A stretch of 64,000 nucleotides of DNA, taken from Roseospira goensis (lineage in GTDB: Bacteria; Pseudomonadota; Alphaproteobacteria; Rhodospirillales; Rhodospirillaceae). Positions 26,001 through 33,807 of the stretch are shown here, in pieces; position 1 is the first letter of the stretch, and each line of letters begins with the position of its first letter. Below the pieces are notes generated by a model. That model made no database searches. It was not told the origin of the DNA and saw only the letters and a list, made by a program, of their open reading frames with translations. Location of the stretch: positions 1 to 64,000 of the forward strand of contig NZ_JACIGI010000006.1 of assembly GCF_014197795.1 (NCBI RefSeq), in the 5' to 3' direction. A program made the translations under genes and the position numbers.

Positions 26001-26632
26001 TCCGCGGCGGCCGGGGCGGCGCCCCCACCGGCCGTCTGGCGACGTGCAAGCAGGAAGAACGCCAACCCGAACAGCCCGACGATGTAGCCGATGCCGCCAA
26101 GAATGGTCTGAAGGTCGTTCTTCTCCTTGTAGGCGGCGATCTCCCGGCGCAGCGGCCGGACCTCGTTGCGGACCGCCGCGGCGATCATGGCCTCGATCTC
26201 GGGTGTCACGGCGACGGTGGCGCCGGCGGTCGTGCCGGTGAGGCCCCGGGCCTCGCTGGCCTGAGCCGCCCAGGCGCCCCCGGCCGGCGCCGGGTCGGCG
26301 GCGACCGCCGGCACATCCTCGGCGGCCAGGGTGAACTCGACCACGTGGCCGGCGCCCAGGTCGGCGCGGAAGACGTGGGTCACCGCCCGGGTCGGCGTGT
26401 AGGTGAAGAACCCGTCGGCGTCGGTGCGGGCTTCGCCCATCCTGGTGCCGCTCGGATCGAACACGGCGATGGGCGTGTCGGCGGCCATGTCGCCGTTGGA
26501 GAACCCCACCTCGCCCTCGATGACGTCACCCGATGGATAGGCGGCGGCGACGACCTTGTGGGCCAGCGCGGGGGGCGCCAGCATGACAGCGGCCAGCAGG
26601 ACGGCGGCGAGTGTGGCGGCGGGGCGGGGCAT
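25997..26632 (-). CDS. cbiL: CbiL/NikL-type accessory subunit of the cobalt/nickel transporter
   Basis: The 211-residue protein has a cleavable signal (cleavage before AHKVVAAAY, leaving a His near the mature N-terminus, as in CbiL proteins). A periplasmic beta-sandwich domain runs to about residue 110 (SGDVIEGEVGFSNG, TDADGFFTYTP), then an Ala-rich linker, a charged helix (RNEVRPLRREIAAYKEKND) and one C-terminal membrane span (GGIGYIVGLFGLAFFLLA). It replaces CbiN of the enteric system. GGGAG precedes the ATG, 15 bp after cbiM. Confidence 0.85.
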   Translation of the reverse strand: MPRPAATLAAVLLAAVMLAPPALAHKVVAAAYPSGDVIEGEVGFSNGDMAADTPIAVFDPSGTRMGEARTDADGFFTYTPTRAVTHVFRADLGAGHVVEFTLAAEDVPAVAADPAPAGGAWAAQASEARGLTGTTAGATVAVTPEIEAMIAAAVRNEVRPLRREIAAYKEKNDLQTILGGIGYIVGLFGLAFFLLARRQTAGGGAAPAAAE

Positions 26633-26647
26633 GACGGGTTCTCCCTC

Positions 26648-27271
26648 TCAGGCGGCGCGGGCGGGCGCGTGCAGGACGCCGAACAGCGCGGGCTTGACGC
26701 GGTGGATCAGGGTCACGGCGGCGGCGCACACCAGTCCCTCGATCGCCGCGACCGGCAGGTGCGCCAGGACCACCAGCTTCGCCGCCGGGATGAAGGCGTC
26801 GCCGGACAGCCACAGCACCGCGGCGACGCTGACGGCGGTCAGCACGATCGCCAGGGCACCGGCGGCCAGCCCGGCCAGCGCCGCCAGGCGGGCGTCCGGC
26901 CCGGTGACCAGCGGCCGCAGCAGCAGTCCGACCAGGACCGCCGGCAGGGCGATGGTGACGGTGTTGACCCCCAGCACGGTTACCCCGCCGAAGCCGAAGA
27001 ACACCGCCTGCAACAGCAGGCCCACGAACAGGGCGGGAAAGGCGGCCCAGCCGAGCACCAGTCCGGCCAGGCCGTTCATGATGAGATGCACGCTGGATGG
27101 CCCGAGCGGGACGTGCACCAGGGCGGCGACGAAGAAGGTCGCGCTCAGCACGCCGGCGGCCGGGATTCTCTCCAGGGTCAGGGACCGCAGGCCCAGCGCG
27201 AGACCGCCGGCGGCGGCCAGTCCGCCGCCGATCAGGACAGGGGCGCTCAGGGCGCCGTCGACGATATGCAT
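26648..27271 (-). CDS. cbiM: Cobalt-binding S-component CbiM
   Basis: This is the 207-residue substrate-specific membrane subunit. The N-terminus is Met-His-Ile-Val-Asp-Gly, placing His2 for the metal site of CbiM/NikM. The second conserved His region is HVPLGPSSVHLIMNGLAG. Six or seven hydrophobic helices follow. AAAGGAAGG precedes ATG 27271. Cobalt rather than nickel is inferred mainly from the upstream cobalamin riboswitch. Confidence 0.94.
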   Translation of the reverse strand: MHIVDGALSAPVLIGGGLAAAGGLALGLRSLTLERIPAAGVLSATFFVAALVHVPLGPSSVHLIMNGLAGLVLGWAAFPALFVGLLLQAVFFGFGGVTVLGVNTVTIALPAVLVGLLLRPLVTGPDARLAALAGLAAGALAIVLTAVSVAAVLWLSGDAFIPAAKLVVLAHLPVAAIEGLVCAAAVTLIHRVKPALFGVLHAPARAA

Positions 27272-27470
27272 GGCGACCTTCCTTTCTTCCGGCCCGGACG
27301 CGGAGTCCGGGCGCGACGTCAATGAAAGGACGGTCGGGGAGTGATGGCGCCGAGAGGGGCGGTCGGACGAGACAGATAGAGAGTCCGGGTGCCGCCGGCT
27401 TCCAACGCCAGACGCGCACCCCGGCGTCCGGTGAGGCCGCAACGCCGGTCATCCCGGCGGCGCGGATCGG

Positions 27471-27665
27471 CGGCAGGTCTCCTGGCTCGCGGGTCGTCGC
27501 CGGGGCTTCGCCTTCCCGGGCGGGAGGTGTCCCCCCGACGTCCAGTGGCGTTGTGAAGCCGGCTCGCCGCTCACAGTTGCGGGGGCAGCCACGGATTAGG
27601 TCCCTGATGGGTACGCCGCACCGTGTTCCCTTTTCACCCGGACGCGTGGCGTCCGGGAACCGTCG
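27471..27665 (-). promoter_or_regulatory. Cobalamin (B12) riboswitch upstream of cbiMLQO
   Basis: Read on the minus strand it has, in order, GGTGAAAAGGGAACACGGTG, GGCTGCCCCCGCAACTGTGA, the B12-box GCCACTG, GGGAAGG, and the closing CGAGCCAGGAGACCTGCCG. These are the conserved blocks of the class I cobalamin aptamer. It is expected to shut down cobalt import when adenosylcobalamin is abundant. About 200 nt separate it from the cbiM start; this contains a hairpin GCCCGGAC-GCGGA-GTCCGGGC (27292-27312), about 20 bases upstream of the start codon, which could be part of the expression platform. No other gene is seen in 27272-27713. Confidence 0.95.
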
Positions 27666-27713
27666 ACGCCCCTAGGAAGCGCCCGAAACCCCCTTGGTGT
27701 CAAGGGCCTTGGG

Positions 27714-28928
27714 TCACGGGGACGGGCGCGCCGGGGCCGGCAGGCGGGCGCCCAGCACGGCGGCTCCGGCGGCCAGGGCGGCGGCCGTCACCATGGGGCC
27801 GAGCGCCCCGGTCCAGGCGCCGCCGGCGGCGGTGACCGCGGCGGCGACCACCGGCGGACCGAGGAACTGCCCGATGTTGGAGCCCTGCATGAGCAGGCCG
27901 TTGGCGGCGGCCATGTGGCGCGGCGACGGCGCCTCCCCCGGCACGGTGGCGAACAGCGCCGCCGGAATGAGGCCGCCGGTGCCGGAAAACAGCAGCACCA
28001 GGGCGAATCGCAATGGGTCCGGCAGGACCGGCAGGATCAGGCCGGTCGCGCACAGCGCCATCCCCAGGGCGGCGACCAGGATCACGCGCGAGGCGGGCAG
28101 GCCCCGGCGCAACAGCCACCCGCCCAACAGGTTGCCGGGCACGTTCATGACCACCACCAGCGCCGTCAGCAGGGCGGCGGTCCGTGCCTCGACCCCGAAA
28201 GCGGCCGGCAGGAAGGTGGGCAGCCACACCATCAGCGCGATCCACTGGAAGGCGTAGGCGCCGAAGGTGCCGGCCAGCAGCAGCAGGGCGGGCCGGCGCA
28301 GGCTTTCCAGCAGGGCCCGGCGCGACGGTCCGGCGGGTGGGGCATGCAGGGCGAGGCCGCGCGTCGCCGCCAGGACCGCGCCGATCCCGGCGGCGGCCAG
28401 GGCGGCGATGGTCCACCACAGGCCACGCCAACCCACGACGTCGAGCGCCAGCGGGGCGGCCACCATGGCCAGGGCCATGCCGGCGGGCATGAACACGCTC
28501 CACAGGCTGAGTGCGAGCGGGCGGTCGCGCGGCGCGGTGGCGGCCAGCACCAGCGCCGGGCTGGCGACCGAGACGGCCATGAACCCCAGGCCCTCCAGCA
28601 CGCGGCTGGCGAGCAGCAGGGGAAAGCCGGCGCTGGTGGCCCCCAGGGTGCCGCCGCCCGCCAGGCAGGCGAGACCGAGACCGACCAGCCGGCGCCGGCC
28701 CAGACGGTCCGCGACCACCCCGGTCGCGAGACCCAGCGACATCCCGAGCACATTGAAGGTGGAGACGACGAACCCGGCCGGGATCAGATCCAGGCCGAGT
28801 TCGGTCCGCAGGGCGGGCAGGGCGGGTGGCACCTTGCCCACATGCAGGGCGGCGATGATGCCACCCAACAGGAGGGAAAGCACGACACCCCAGCGGGTGC
28901 GGTCGGCGAGGTCGGCGGCAGGCGACAC
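27714..28928 (-). CDS. MFS transporter (CynX/NimT-like)
   Basis: The 404-residue major facilitator protein has about twelve hydrophobic segments. It has ADRLGRRRLVGLGL (motif A-like loop 2-3), SRVLEGLGFMAVSVASPALV and GPPVVAAAV near the C-terminus. The substrate is unknown; the general pattern resembles the cyanate/2-nitroimidazole transporter group. The start is assigned to GTG 28928 with GGAG nine bases upstream because no Met lies near the first membrane span; the open frame upstream crosses palindromes and is not coding. It faces the same way as the cbi operon but the riboswitch lies between them. Confidence 0.78.
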   Translation of the reverse strand: MSPAADLADRTRWGVVLSLLLGGIIAALHVGKVPPALPALRTELGLDLIPAGFVVSTFNVLGMSLGLATGVVADRLGRRRLVGLGLACLAGGGTLGATSAGFPLLLASRVLEGLGFMAVSVASPALVLAATAPRDRPLALSLWSVFMPAGMALAMVAAPLALDVVGWRGLWWTIAALAAAGIGAVLAATRGLALHAPPAGPSRRALLESLRRPALLLLAGTFGAYAFQWIALMVWLPTFLPAAFGVEARTAALLTALVVVMNVPGNLLGGWLLRRGLPASRVILVAALGMALCATGLILPVLPDPLRFALVLLFSGTGGLIPAALFATVPGEAPSPRHMAAANGLLMQGSNIGQFLGPPVVAAAVTAAGGAWTGALGPMVTAAALAAGAAVLGARLPAPARPSP

Positions 28929-29010
28929 GGGGCGGGCTCCGGCGGGGGCATGGCGCGCGACTTGATCCGGTTGGGCGAAAAATTGCAACCCCGGTTCGGT
29001 GCGCCCGCGC

Positions 29011-29322
29011 GATCCCCCGCCGGAGCGCGGAACCAAGACGACTTGGTTCTTACGCCCACTCTCCCGCGTGGGCGTCCCGACGCTACGCGGTCCCACGCCG
29101 GAGCGTGGGACCGAGGATCCTTGGTTCGTTCTCCCGCCCACGCTCCCGTGTGGGCGGGTCCGGCTCAAGCAAAGGGTCCCCCGCCGGAGCGTGGGACCGA
29201 GGATCCTTGGTTCGTTCTCCCGCCCACGCTCCCGCGTGGGCGGGTCCGGCTCAAGCAAAGGGTCCCACGCCGGAGCGTGGGACCCAGAGCGAATGAGGTC
29301 TTCTGCCCACGCTCCCGCGTGG
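29011..29322. repeat. Array of alternating GC-rich palindromes (BIME-like), locus 2
   Basis: Four B-type and four A-type palindromes are in the opposite orientation to locus 1 (B': CCCACGC-CGGA-GCGTGGG; A': CCCACGC-TCCC-GCGTGGG). Full B' copies start at 29088, 29174 and about 29260; a degenerate B' lies at 29011-29034. A' copies are at 29051, 29135, 29221 and 29305. Linkers are AGGATCCTTGGTTCGTTCT (B' to A') and GTCCGGCTCAAGCAAA (A' to B'), repeated within this locus but unrelated to those of locus 1. The array ends 8 bp from the stop codon of the membrane-protein gene. Confidence 0.92.
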
Positions 29323-29329
29323 ACGCGCG

Positions 29330-29701
29330 TCACCTCGCTCGCCGCGCCACGCAGCGGCCGCGCGCCATGTCCCACAGGCCCATGGCGGCGTAGGCCAGGA
29401 TGGTGGTGCCCACCAGGCCCATGCCCCAGATGATGCCGATCAGCAGCCAGTCCACCGGGCCGCCGGCATCGGTGAAGCCGGACACCGTCACATAGGCCAT
29501 CAGCGCCAGGGCGGCGAAGCCGCCGATCACGCCGATCACCTCGGCGCGCAGCAGGCGACGGCTGACCACGGTGCGTTCGCACCAGACCACGGCCAGGAAT
29601 CCCGCCAGGCCGACGACCGCCAATGCGACCAGCACCCACAGAATGGTGCCCATCATCTCCAGGAACACCGCCAAGAAGACGGCCAGGTCGAATCCTTGCA
29701 T
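29330..29701 (-). CDS. Small multi-span membrane protein linked to the SQR homologue
   Basis: The protein is 123 residues with three or four hydrophobic helices (about 7-38, 52-73, 85-112) and a basic C-terminus (RCVARRAR). There is no recognised catalytic motif; single cysteines occur in VWCERT and GRCVARR. It lies 23 bp after the sulfide:quinone oxidoreductase homologue on the same strand, so it probably is a membrane partner or anchor for that exported flavoprotein. The function is otherwise unknown. Confidence 0.7.
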   Translation of the reverse strand: MQGFDLAVFLAVFLEMMGTILWVLVALAVVGLAGFLAVVWCERTVVSRRLLRAEVIGVIGGFAALALMAYVTVSGFTDAGGPVDWLLIGIIWGMGLVGTTILAYAAMGLWDMARGRCVARRAR

Positions 29702-29724
29702 GTCTCGTTCCTCCCCGCTCCGGA

Positions 29725-31071
29725 TCAGGCGTCGCCGCGCAGCATGGCGATGTAGGTCGGCTTCAGGGCAATGGTCTTCATCACCCAGGTGATCCAGAGT
29801 TCCTCCAGTGGCGCGACCACCCCGGGGAACGACGGCGTCAGATTGTTGTTGTAGTCGAACTCGATCAGCATCGCGCGGCCCATCTGGGTGATGAGCGGGC
29901 ACGAGGTGTAGCCGTCGTAGGCGGCGTCGCTGGTGGTGCCGGCGATATCGGCCACGATGTGGTCGACCGCGACGGGCACCTGCCACTTGACGCTGGCGGC
30001 GGTCTTGCCCTTGGGCACGCCGGCGACGTCGCCGACCGCGAACACGTTCGGATAGCGCGGGTGGCGCAGGGTGTGCTTGTCGGCCTCGACCCAGCCGTCG
30101 CGCGCCCATTTACCGCTCTGCCAGGGCAGTGGGCTGTTGCGCACGACCGGGGCGGCGCGCATGGGCGGGATGACGTTGACGAAGTCGTAACCGACGGCTT
30201 GCGGCCCGTCCGGCGTGTCGAACACGACCTCCTTCTTGACGAGGTCGATGCCGGTCATGACGTGGTTGTAACGCACGTCGAAGCCCCGGTCGTCGAACAG
30301 CATGCGCACCTTTTCGTGCACGATGGGCACGCTGAACAGGCTGGCGGAATGGGCGGCGTAGACGATGTTGGCCTTGCCGCGGGTGCCGCGCTGGCGCATG
30401 CGGTCGTCGGTCAGGAAGGTATACTTGAGCGGAGCGCCGGCACACTTCATCTCGGTGGCCGGGCGCAGGAACAGGCCGGTGCCGCCCTCGTCGACGAAAC
30501 GCGACATGGCCTGCCAGGTGGCATAGGCGGCTTCCGGGCCGTGGTAGTGGCTGCCCAGGCCGTCGCGGCCGATGCGCTCCACCTCCATGCCGTCCAGTGC
30601 GGCGTAGTCGAGGTGGATGCCGGCGGCGACCACCAGGTAGTCGTAGGCCACCTCGCGCCCGCTCGCCGTCACCACCTTGCCGGCGTCCGGGTCGATCTCG
30701 GCGGCGGCCTCCTCGATCCAGTCGACGCCGCGATGGACGTACTTCGATGTGGACGAGATCGGGTAGTCGCGCGGCTTCAGCCCGGCGGCCACCAGGGTGA
30801 AACCCGGCTGGTACAGGTGGCGCTTGCGGGCGTCGACGAGGGTGATGGTGGCGCCGTCCAGTCGCTCCGCGAGGCGCGAGGCCGTCGCCAGGCCGGCCGC
30901 ACCGGCGCCGACGATGACGATGCGCGCCCGCGTCTCGACCCGCCGCGCGGCGCGCGCCGGACGGACACCGGACGCGGTCGCAGCCGCCACCACGGGGGCC
31001 GCGGCCCCCAGCTTCAGCAGCGCGCGACGATCCAGGCCGGGACCGCCGGGAGACGTATCGCGTGGATCCAT
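29725..31071 (-). CDS. Tat-exported FAD-dependent sulfide:quinone oxidoreductase-like protein
   Basis: The 448-residue protein has a twin-arginine leader (LDRRALLKLGAAAP, residues 13-26, ending near ARA at 41). The FAD Rossmann site is IVIVGAGAAGLATASRLAE (51-69), and the second FAD motif is NVFAVGDVAGVPKGKTAASV. Cysteines at the positions typical of type II SQR are present: C210 in EMKCAGAPLKYTFL and C391 in GYTSCPLITQ. The C-terminal region MKTIALKPTYIAMLRG matches the membrane-binding tail of SQR. It probably oxidises sulfide or a related reduced sulfur species on the periplasmic side and passes electrons to the quinone pool. The small membrane protein follows it. Flavocytochrome c-type function without a cytochrome is the main alternative. 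Confidence 0.82.
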   Translation of the reverse strand: MDPRDTSPGGPGLDRRALLKLGAAAPVVAAATASGVRPARAARRVETRARIVIVGAGAAGLATASRLAERLDGATITLVDARKRHLYQPGFTLVAAGLKPRDYPISSTSKYVHRGVDWIEEAAAEIDPDAGKVVTASGREVAYDYLVVAAGIHLDYAALDGMEVERIGRDGLGSHYHGPEAAYATWQAMSRFVDEGGTGLFLRPATEMKCAGAPLKYTFLTDDRMRQRGTRGKANIVYAAHSASLFSVPIVHEKVRMLFDDRGFDVRYNHVMTGIDLVKKEVVFDTPDGPQAVGYDFVNVIPPMRAAPVVRNSPLPWQSGKWARDGWVEADKHTLRHPRYPNVFAVGDVAGVPKGKTAASVKWQVPVAVDHIVADIAGTTSDAAYDGYTSCPLITQMGRAMLIEFDYNNNLTPSFPGVVAPLEELWITWVMKTIALKPTYIAMLRGDA

Positions 31072-31194
31072 ATCGTGGTCCTCCCGTTCCGTATCTGGGG
31101 GGTGCCGTCCGGTCCGCCGTGTGGACCCGGGGGCGGCACGCTGTTCTTATTGTTGTACATAAGAAAGGACTAATATGAGAGTCGCCACGCTGCC

Positions 31195-31208
31195 TTGACA
31201 ATTGTCAA
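31195..31208. promoter_or_regulatory. Palindrome TTGACAATTGTCAA upstream of the SQR homologue
   Basis: This 14-bp perfect palindrome lies 124 bp upstream of the flavoprotein start, in a 202-bp gap (31072-31273). On the minus strand TTGTCA is followed 17 bases later by TCATAT, a possible -35/-10 pair that would put the palindrome over the -35. It may be a repressor operator; no regulator gene is adjacent. Confidence 0.4.
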
Positions 31209-31273
31209 CCGGTGCCCGCGAGAAATGGGGCGCCGACGCTCCCGGGCCGGCTCCGCCCCCGGATACGCCCCGG

Positions 31274-31897
31274 CTACTCCATCGTCATGTAAACCACATC
31301 GGCGGGGAGCTTGTAGCTCCAGGGGAGGCCGCTGTTGCGCCAGCCATCGACATCGCGCACGCCGGCGGAGGGGCCGTCCTTGCGCTTGCCGCCCTCGAAC
31401 CCGTCGACCATGGTGTACGTCTTCTGCCACCCTCGGTCGTACAGAAGATCGGCGGCCGGCGCGCTGCGGGTGCTGCCGGACCGGCACATGAAGACGAGGT
31501 TGGTGGTGTCCTTGTCGGCCCCCAGCGCCTCCAGACGGGCCTCCACCTCATCGGCGAAGTCCGGGTTCAGGACCATTTCCCAGCGTCCCTTGTCGAGGAC
31601 CAGATCGCGGGGATCGGCGACCCGGTAGGGAACGTGGATATCGGTCTCGGTGGCGAAGCCGGTGAACATCACCTCCACCGGATCCCGGGTGTCGATCAGC
31701 AGGGTGTCGGGCTCGGCCTGCATCAGTGCCCAGGCCTCGGTGGCGGTGACGTACAGGCCGGATTTGACCTGGGCGGTCGCCTTGGTCGGCACCTCGGCGG
31801 CGGTCGCGGTGGTGGGGCCGGTGACGGCCCCGACTCCGAGTCCAAGGGCGACGGCGAGGGCCAGGGTGGGCAGGCGGTGCGGTGTCACGGTCGGCAT
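31274..31897 (-). CDS. Periplasmic rhodanese-domain protein
   Basis: The 207-residue protein has a cleavable signal peptide (hydrophobic core LALAVALGLGVGAV, cleavage near ATAAE at 34). The mature part is one rhodanese domain: TATEAWALM, LLIDTRDPVEV and the active loop F-M-C-R-S-G-S-T-R-S with Cys138 as persulfide carrier. It probably transfers sulfane sulfur outside the cytoplasm. It lies upstream of the SQR homologue on the same strand with its own likely promoter. AGGAG lies 11 bases before ATG 31897. Confidence 0.85.
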   Translation of the reverse strand: MPTVTPHRLPTLALAVALGLGVGAVTGPTTATAAEVPTKATAQVKSGLYVTATEAWALMQAEPDTLLIDTRDPVEVMFTGFATETDIHVPYRVADPRDLVLDKGRWEMVLNPDFADEVEARLEALGADKDTTNLVFMCRSGSTRSAPAADLLYDRGWQKTYTMVDGFEGGKRKDGPSAGVRDVDGWRNSGLPWSYKLPADVVYMTME

Positions 31898-31995
31898 GAT
31901 CGGTGGTCTCCTGTGGCTGGGAGAGACGGGACGTGCCCGGCGCGGCGGGCGCGGCATCGGGACGACCATGGCGACCCCGACGCTTCCGGATCAAG

Positions 31996-32023
31996 CCTTT
32001 ATATTATAAAAACCTTATATTTA
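31996..32023 (-). promoter_or_regulatory. AT-rich direct repeat upstream of the rhodanese gene
   Basis: CCTTTATATTA and CCTTATATTTA are spaced 17 bp apart (start to start) about 100 bp upstream of the rhodanese start. The tract is unusually AT-rich for this GC-rich window. It likely contains the promoter (TATAAT is readable on the minus strand) and perhaps a regulator site. Nothing else is seen in 31898-32050. Confidence 0.4.
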
Positions 32024-32050
32024 GACCGATAGCGAGAGGTGTTCCGATGT

Positions 32051-32467
32051 TCACACGGGATGAAGGTGCCGGGTGCGGTCGGCGCAACGCTCGAATGCGG
32101 GCAGATGGCGCACCTGCGAGGCATCGCGCAGGCGCGCGAACACCGCCCGGACGTCGTCCTCGGTGACGCTGGCGATCAAGCGATCGTAGAGGGCCGCGCT
32201 GTCCTGTTCGGCGCGCGCGGCGGCCTGGCAGGCGTCGCGCATGTCGGTCGGGCGGTCGACGCGGCCGCGCCAGCGGTTGGGCGGCGGCTCGAAGCCGTAG
32301 CGTTCGAAGAGTTGCAGCAGGGCATCCACGTGGCGGCGCTCCGCCTCGACGATCTGCACGAACGGTCGCACCGGACCGAACGCGGCGATCGCGGCCTCGT
32401 ACACGGCTTCGGCCCGATACTCATCATCCAGGGCGTCTTCCAGGGCCGCGCGCAGGGTGTTCCGCAT
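32051..32467 (-). CDS. DUF2202-like ferritin-fold protein
   Basis: The 138-residue helical protein has repeated Glu/His metal-ligand patterns of small ferritin-like proteins: LDDEYRAEAVYEAAI, IVEAERRHVDALLQLFERYG and AARAEQDSAALYDRLI. The E-x-x-H in E-A-E-R-R-H supports a diiron-type site. The function is unknown; homologues are often called DUF2202. GGGAGGTTCGGTC sits before ATG 32467. It ends 153 bp upstream of the rhodanese gene, same strand. Confidence 0.75.
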   Translation of the reverse strand: MRNTLRAALEDALDDEYRAEAVYEAAIAAFGPVRPFVQIVEAERRHVDALLQLFERYGFEPPPNRWRGRVDRPTDMRDACQAAARAEQDSAALYDRLIASVTEDDVRAVFARLRDASQVRHLPAFERCADRTRHLHPV

Positions 32468-32551
32468 GACCGAACCTCCCGGGTGTCGCGTCCCCCCGTT
32501 GTCCGCCATGCGGCCCGGATTGTAATTGTCCAAACGCAACGCGGGAGGCGT

Positions 32552-32986
32552 TCAGCGCGTCTCCGGGTCAGTGCCGGCAGCGGTGCGGCCGCAGGCCGCG
32601 CAGGTGCCGCGCAGTTCGACACTGCTGGAGTGCAGCGCGAGGCCGGCCTCGGCCGCGAGGCCGCGCAGGCGGCCGCCGATGACCTCATCGGTCAGTTCAC
32701 GCGCCCGGCCGCAGTGTTCGCAGATCACGAACACGACCGGTCCCTCGGCGCGGTGGGCCTCGCGGCAGGCGACGAAGGCATTGAGGGTTTCCAACCGGTG
32801 CACCAGCCCGCGCGCCTGCAGGCGGTCGAGCGCCCGGTACACCTGGGCCGGGGCGCGCAGGCCCTGGTCGCGCAGGCGGTCGAGCAGGGCATAGGCGCCG
32901 AGCGGCACCGGCGCGGCCGCGAGGGCCTCCAGGACCAGCGTCTGATTGCGGGTGAGCGGGGCATCGGCCGTGGGGGCGACCGTCAT
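32552..32986 (-). CDS. zur: Zinc uptake regulator Zur (Fur family)
   Basis: The 144-residue repressor would shut zinc uptake when zinc is replete. The N-terminal winged helix includes YRALDRLQARGLVHRLETLNAFV. The two CxxC pairs of the structural zinc site are CEHC (C89, C92) and CAAC (C129, C132), and the regulatory His region CREAHRAEGPVVFVICEHCG is present. Co-transcription with znuCB and the Zur box upstream support Zur over Fur. It overlaps znuB by four bases (ATGA). Confidence 0.93.
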   Translation of the reverse strand: MTVAPTADAPLTRNQTLVLEALAAAPVPLGAYALLDRLRDQGLRAPAQVYRALDRLQARGLVHRLETLNAFVACREAHRAEGPVVFVICEHCGRARELTDEVIGGRLRGLAAEAGLALHSSSVELRGTCAACGRTAAGTDPETR

Positions 32987-33807
32987 GGCGTCTCCCCCTC
33001 GGCCGCCGGCGCGCGGCGCCGCCGCCAGGCCCCAGGGACCAGGGCCAGCAGGAACAGCGCGAAGGCCGCCACCACGATCGACGGTCCCGACGGGGTGTCC
33101 CAGGCCAGCGAGCCCGACAGCCCGAGCCCGACGGCGACGACCCCGGCCACGGCGGCGCCCACGGCCATGCCCTCCGGCCCCTGGGCGAACCGGCGTGCCG
33201 TGGCGGCCGGAATGATGAGCAGCGACGTGATGAGCAGAATGCCGACGATCTTCATGGCGATCGCGATCACCACCGCCATCAGCAGCATGAACACGATGCG
33301 GGCGCGCTCCGGGTGCAGGCCCTCGGCCCGGGCCAGGTCCGCGCTCACCGTGGCGGCCAGCAGCGGGCGCCACAGCCACGCCAGCACCCCCAGCACCAGC
33401 GCGCCGCCCCCGTAGATGACGGCGATGTCGCCCACCGAGACGGCCAGGATGTCGCCGAACAGGAACCCCATCAGGTCGACCCGCAGCCAGCTCAGGGCGG
33501 CGACCGCCACCAGACCCAGCGCCAGGGCGGCGTGGGCGAGAATGCCCAGCAGGGTGTCGGTCGACACCGCGCCGACCCGTTCCAGCAGCAGCAGGACCAC
33601 CGAGACCAGCGCCGCGACGACGAACACCCCGACCATCGGCTCCATCTCCAGCGCGACCGCGAGCGCCACCCCGAGCAGGGCGGAATGGGCCATGGTAGCG
33701 CCGAAGTAGGCCATGCGCCGCCACACCACGAAGCAGCCCAGCGGGCCGGTCGCCAGCGCCAGCCCCATGCCGGCGACGAGGGCGCGGGTGAAGAAGTCGT
33801 CAAGCAT
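32983..33807 (-). CDS. znuB: Zinc ABC transporter permease ZnuB
   Basis: The 274-residue membrane permease of the ABC-3 family has about eight helices. Family marks are WRRMAYFGATMAHSALLGVALA, LLLERVGAVSTDTLLGILAH, and MKIVGILLITSLLIIPAATARRFAQGP. ATG 33807 overlaps the end of znuC by eight bases. Confidence 0.95.
   Translation of the reverse strand: MLDDFFTRALVAGMGLALATGPLGCFVVWRRMAYFGATMAHSALLGVALAVALEMEPMVGVFVVAALVSVVLLLLERVGAVSTDTLLGILAHAALALGLVAVAALSWLRVDLMGFLFGDILAVSVGDIAVIYGGGALVLGVLAWLWRPLLAATVSADLARAEGLHPERARIVFMLLMAVVIAIAMKIVGILLITSLLIIPAATARRFAQGPEGMAVGAAVAGVVAVGLGLSGSLAWDTPSGPSIVVAAFALFLLALVPGAWRRRRAPAAEGETP

Noticed and set aside
28929-29639. Upstream extension of the MFS transporter frame
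   Set aside because: The open frame passes through palindrome units and reads as repeat peptides; the transporter's first helix begins soon after GTG 28928.
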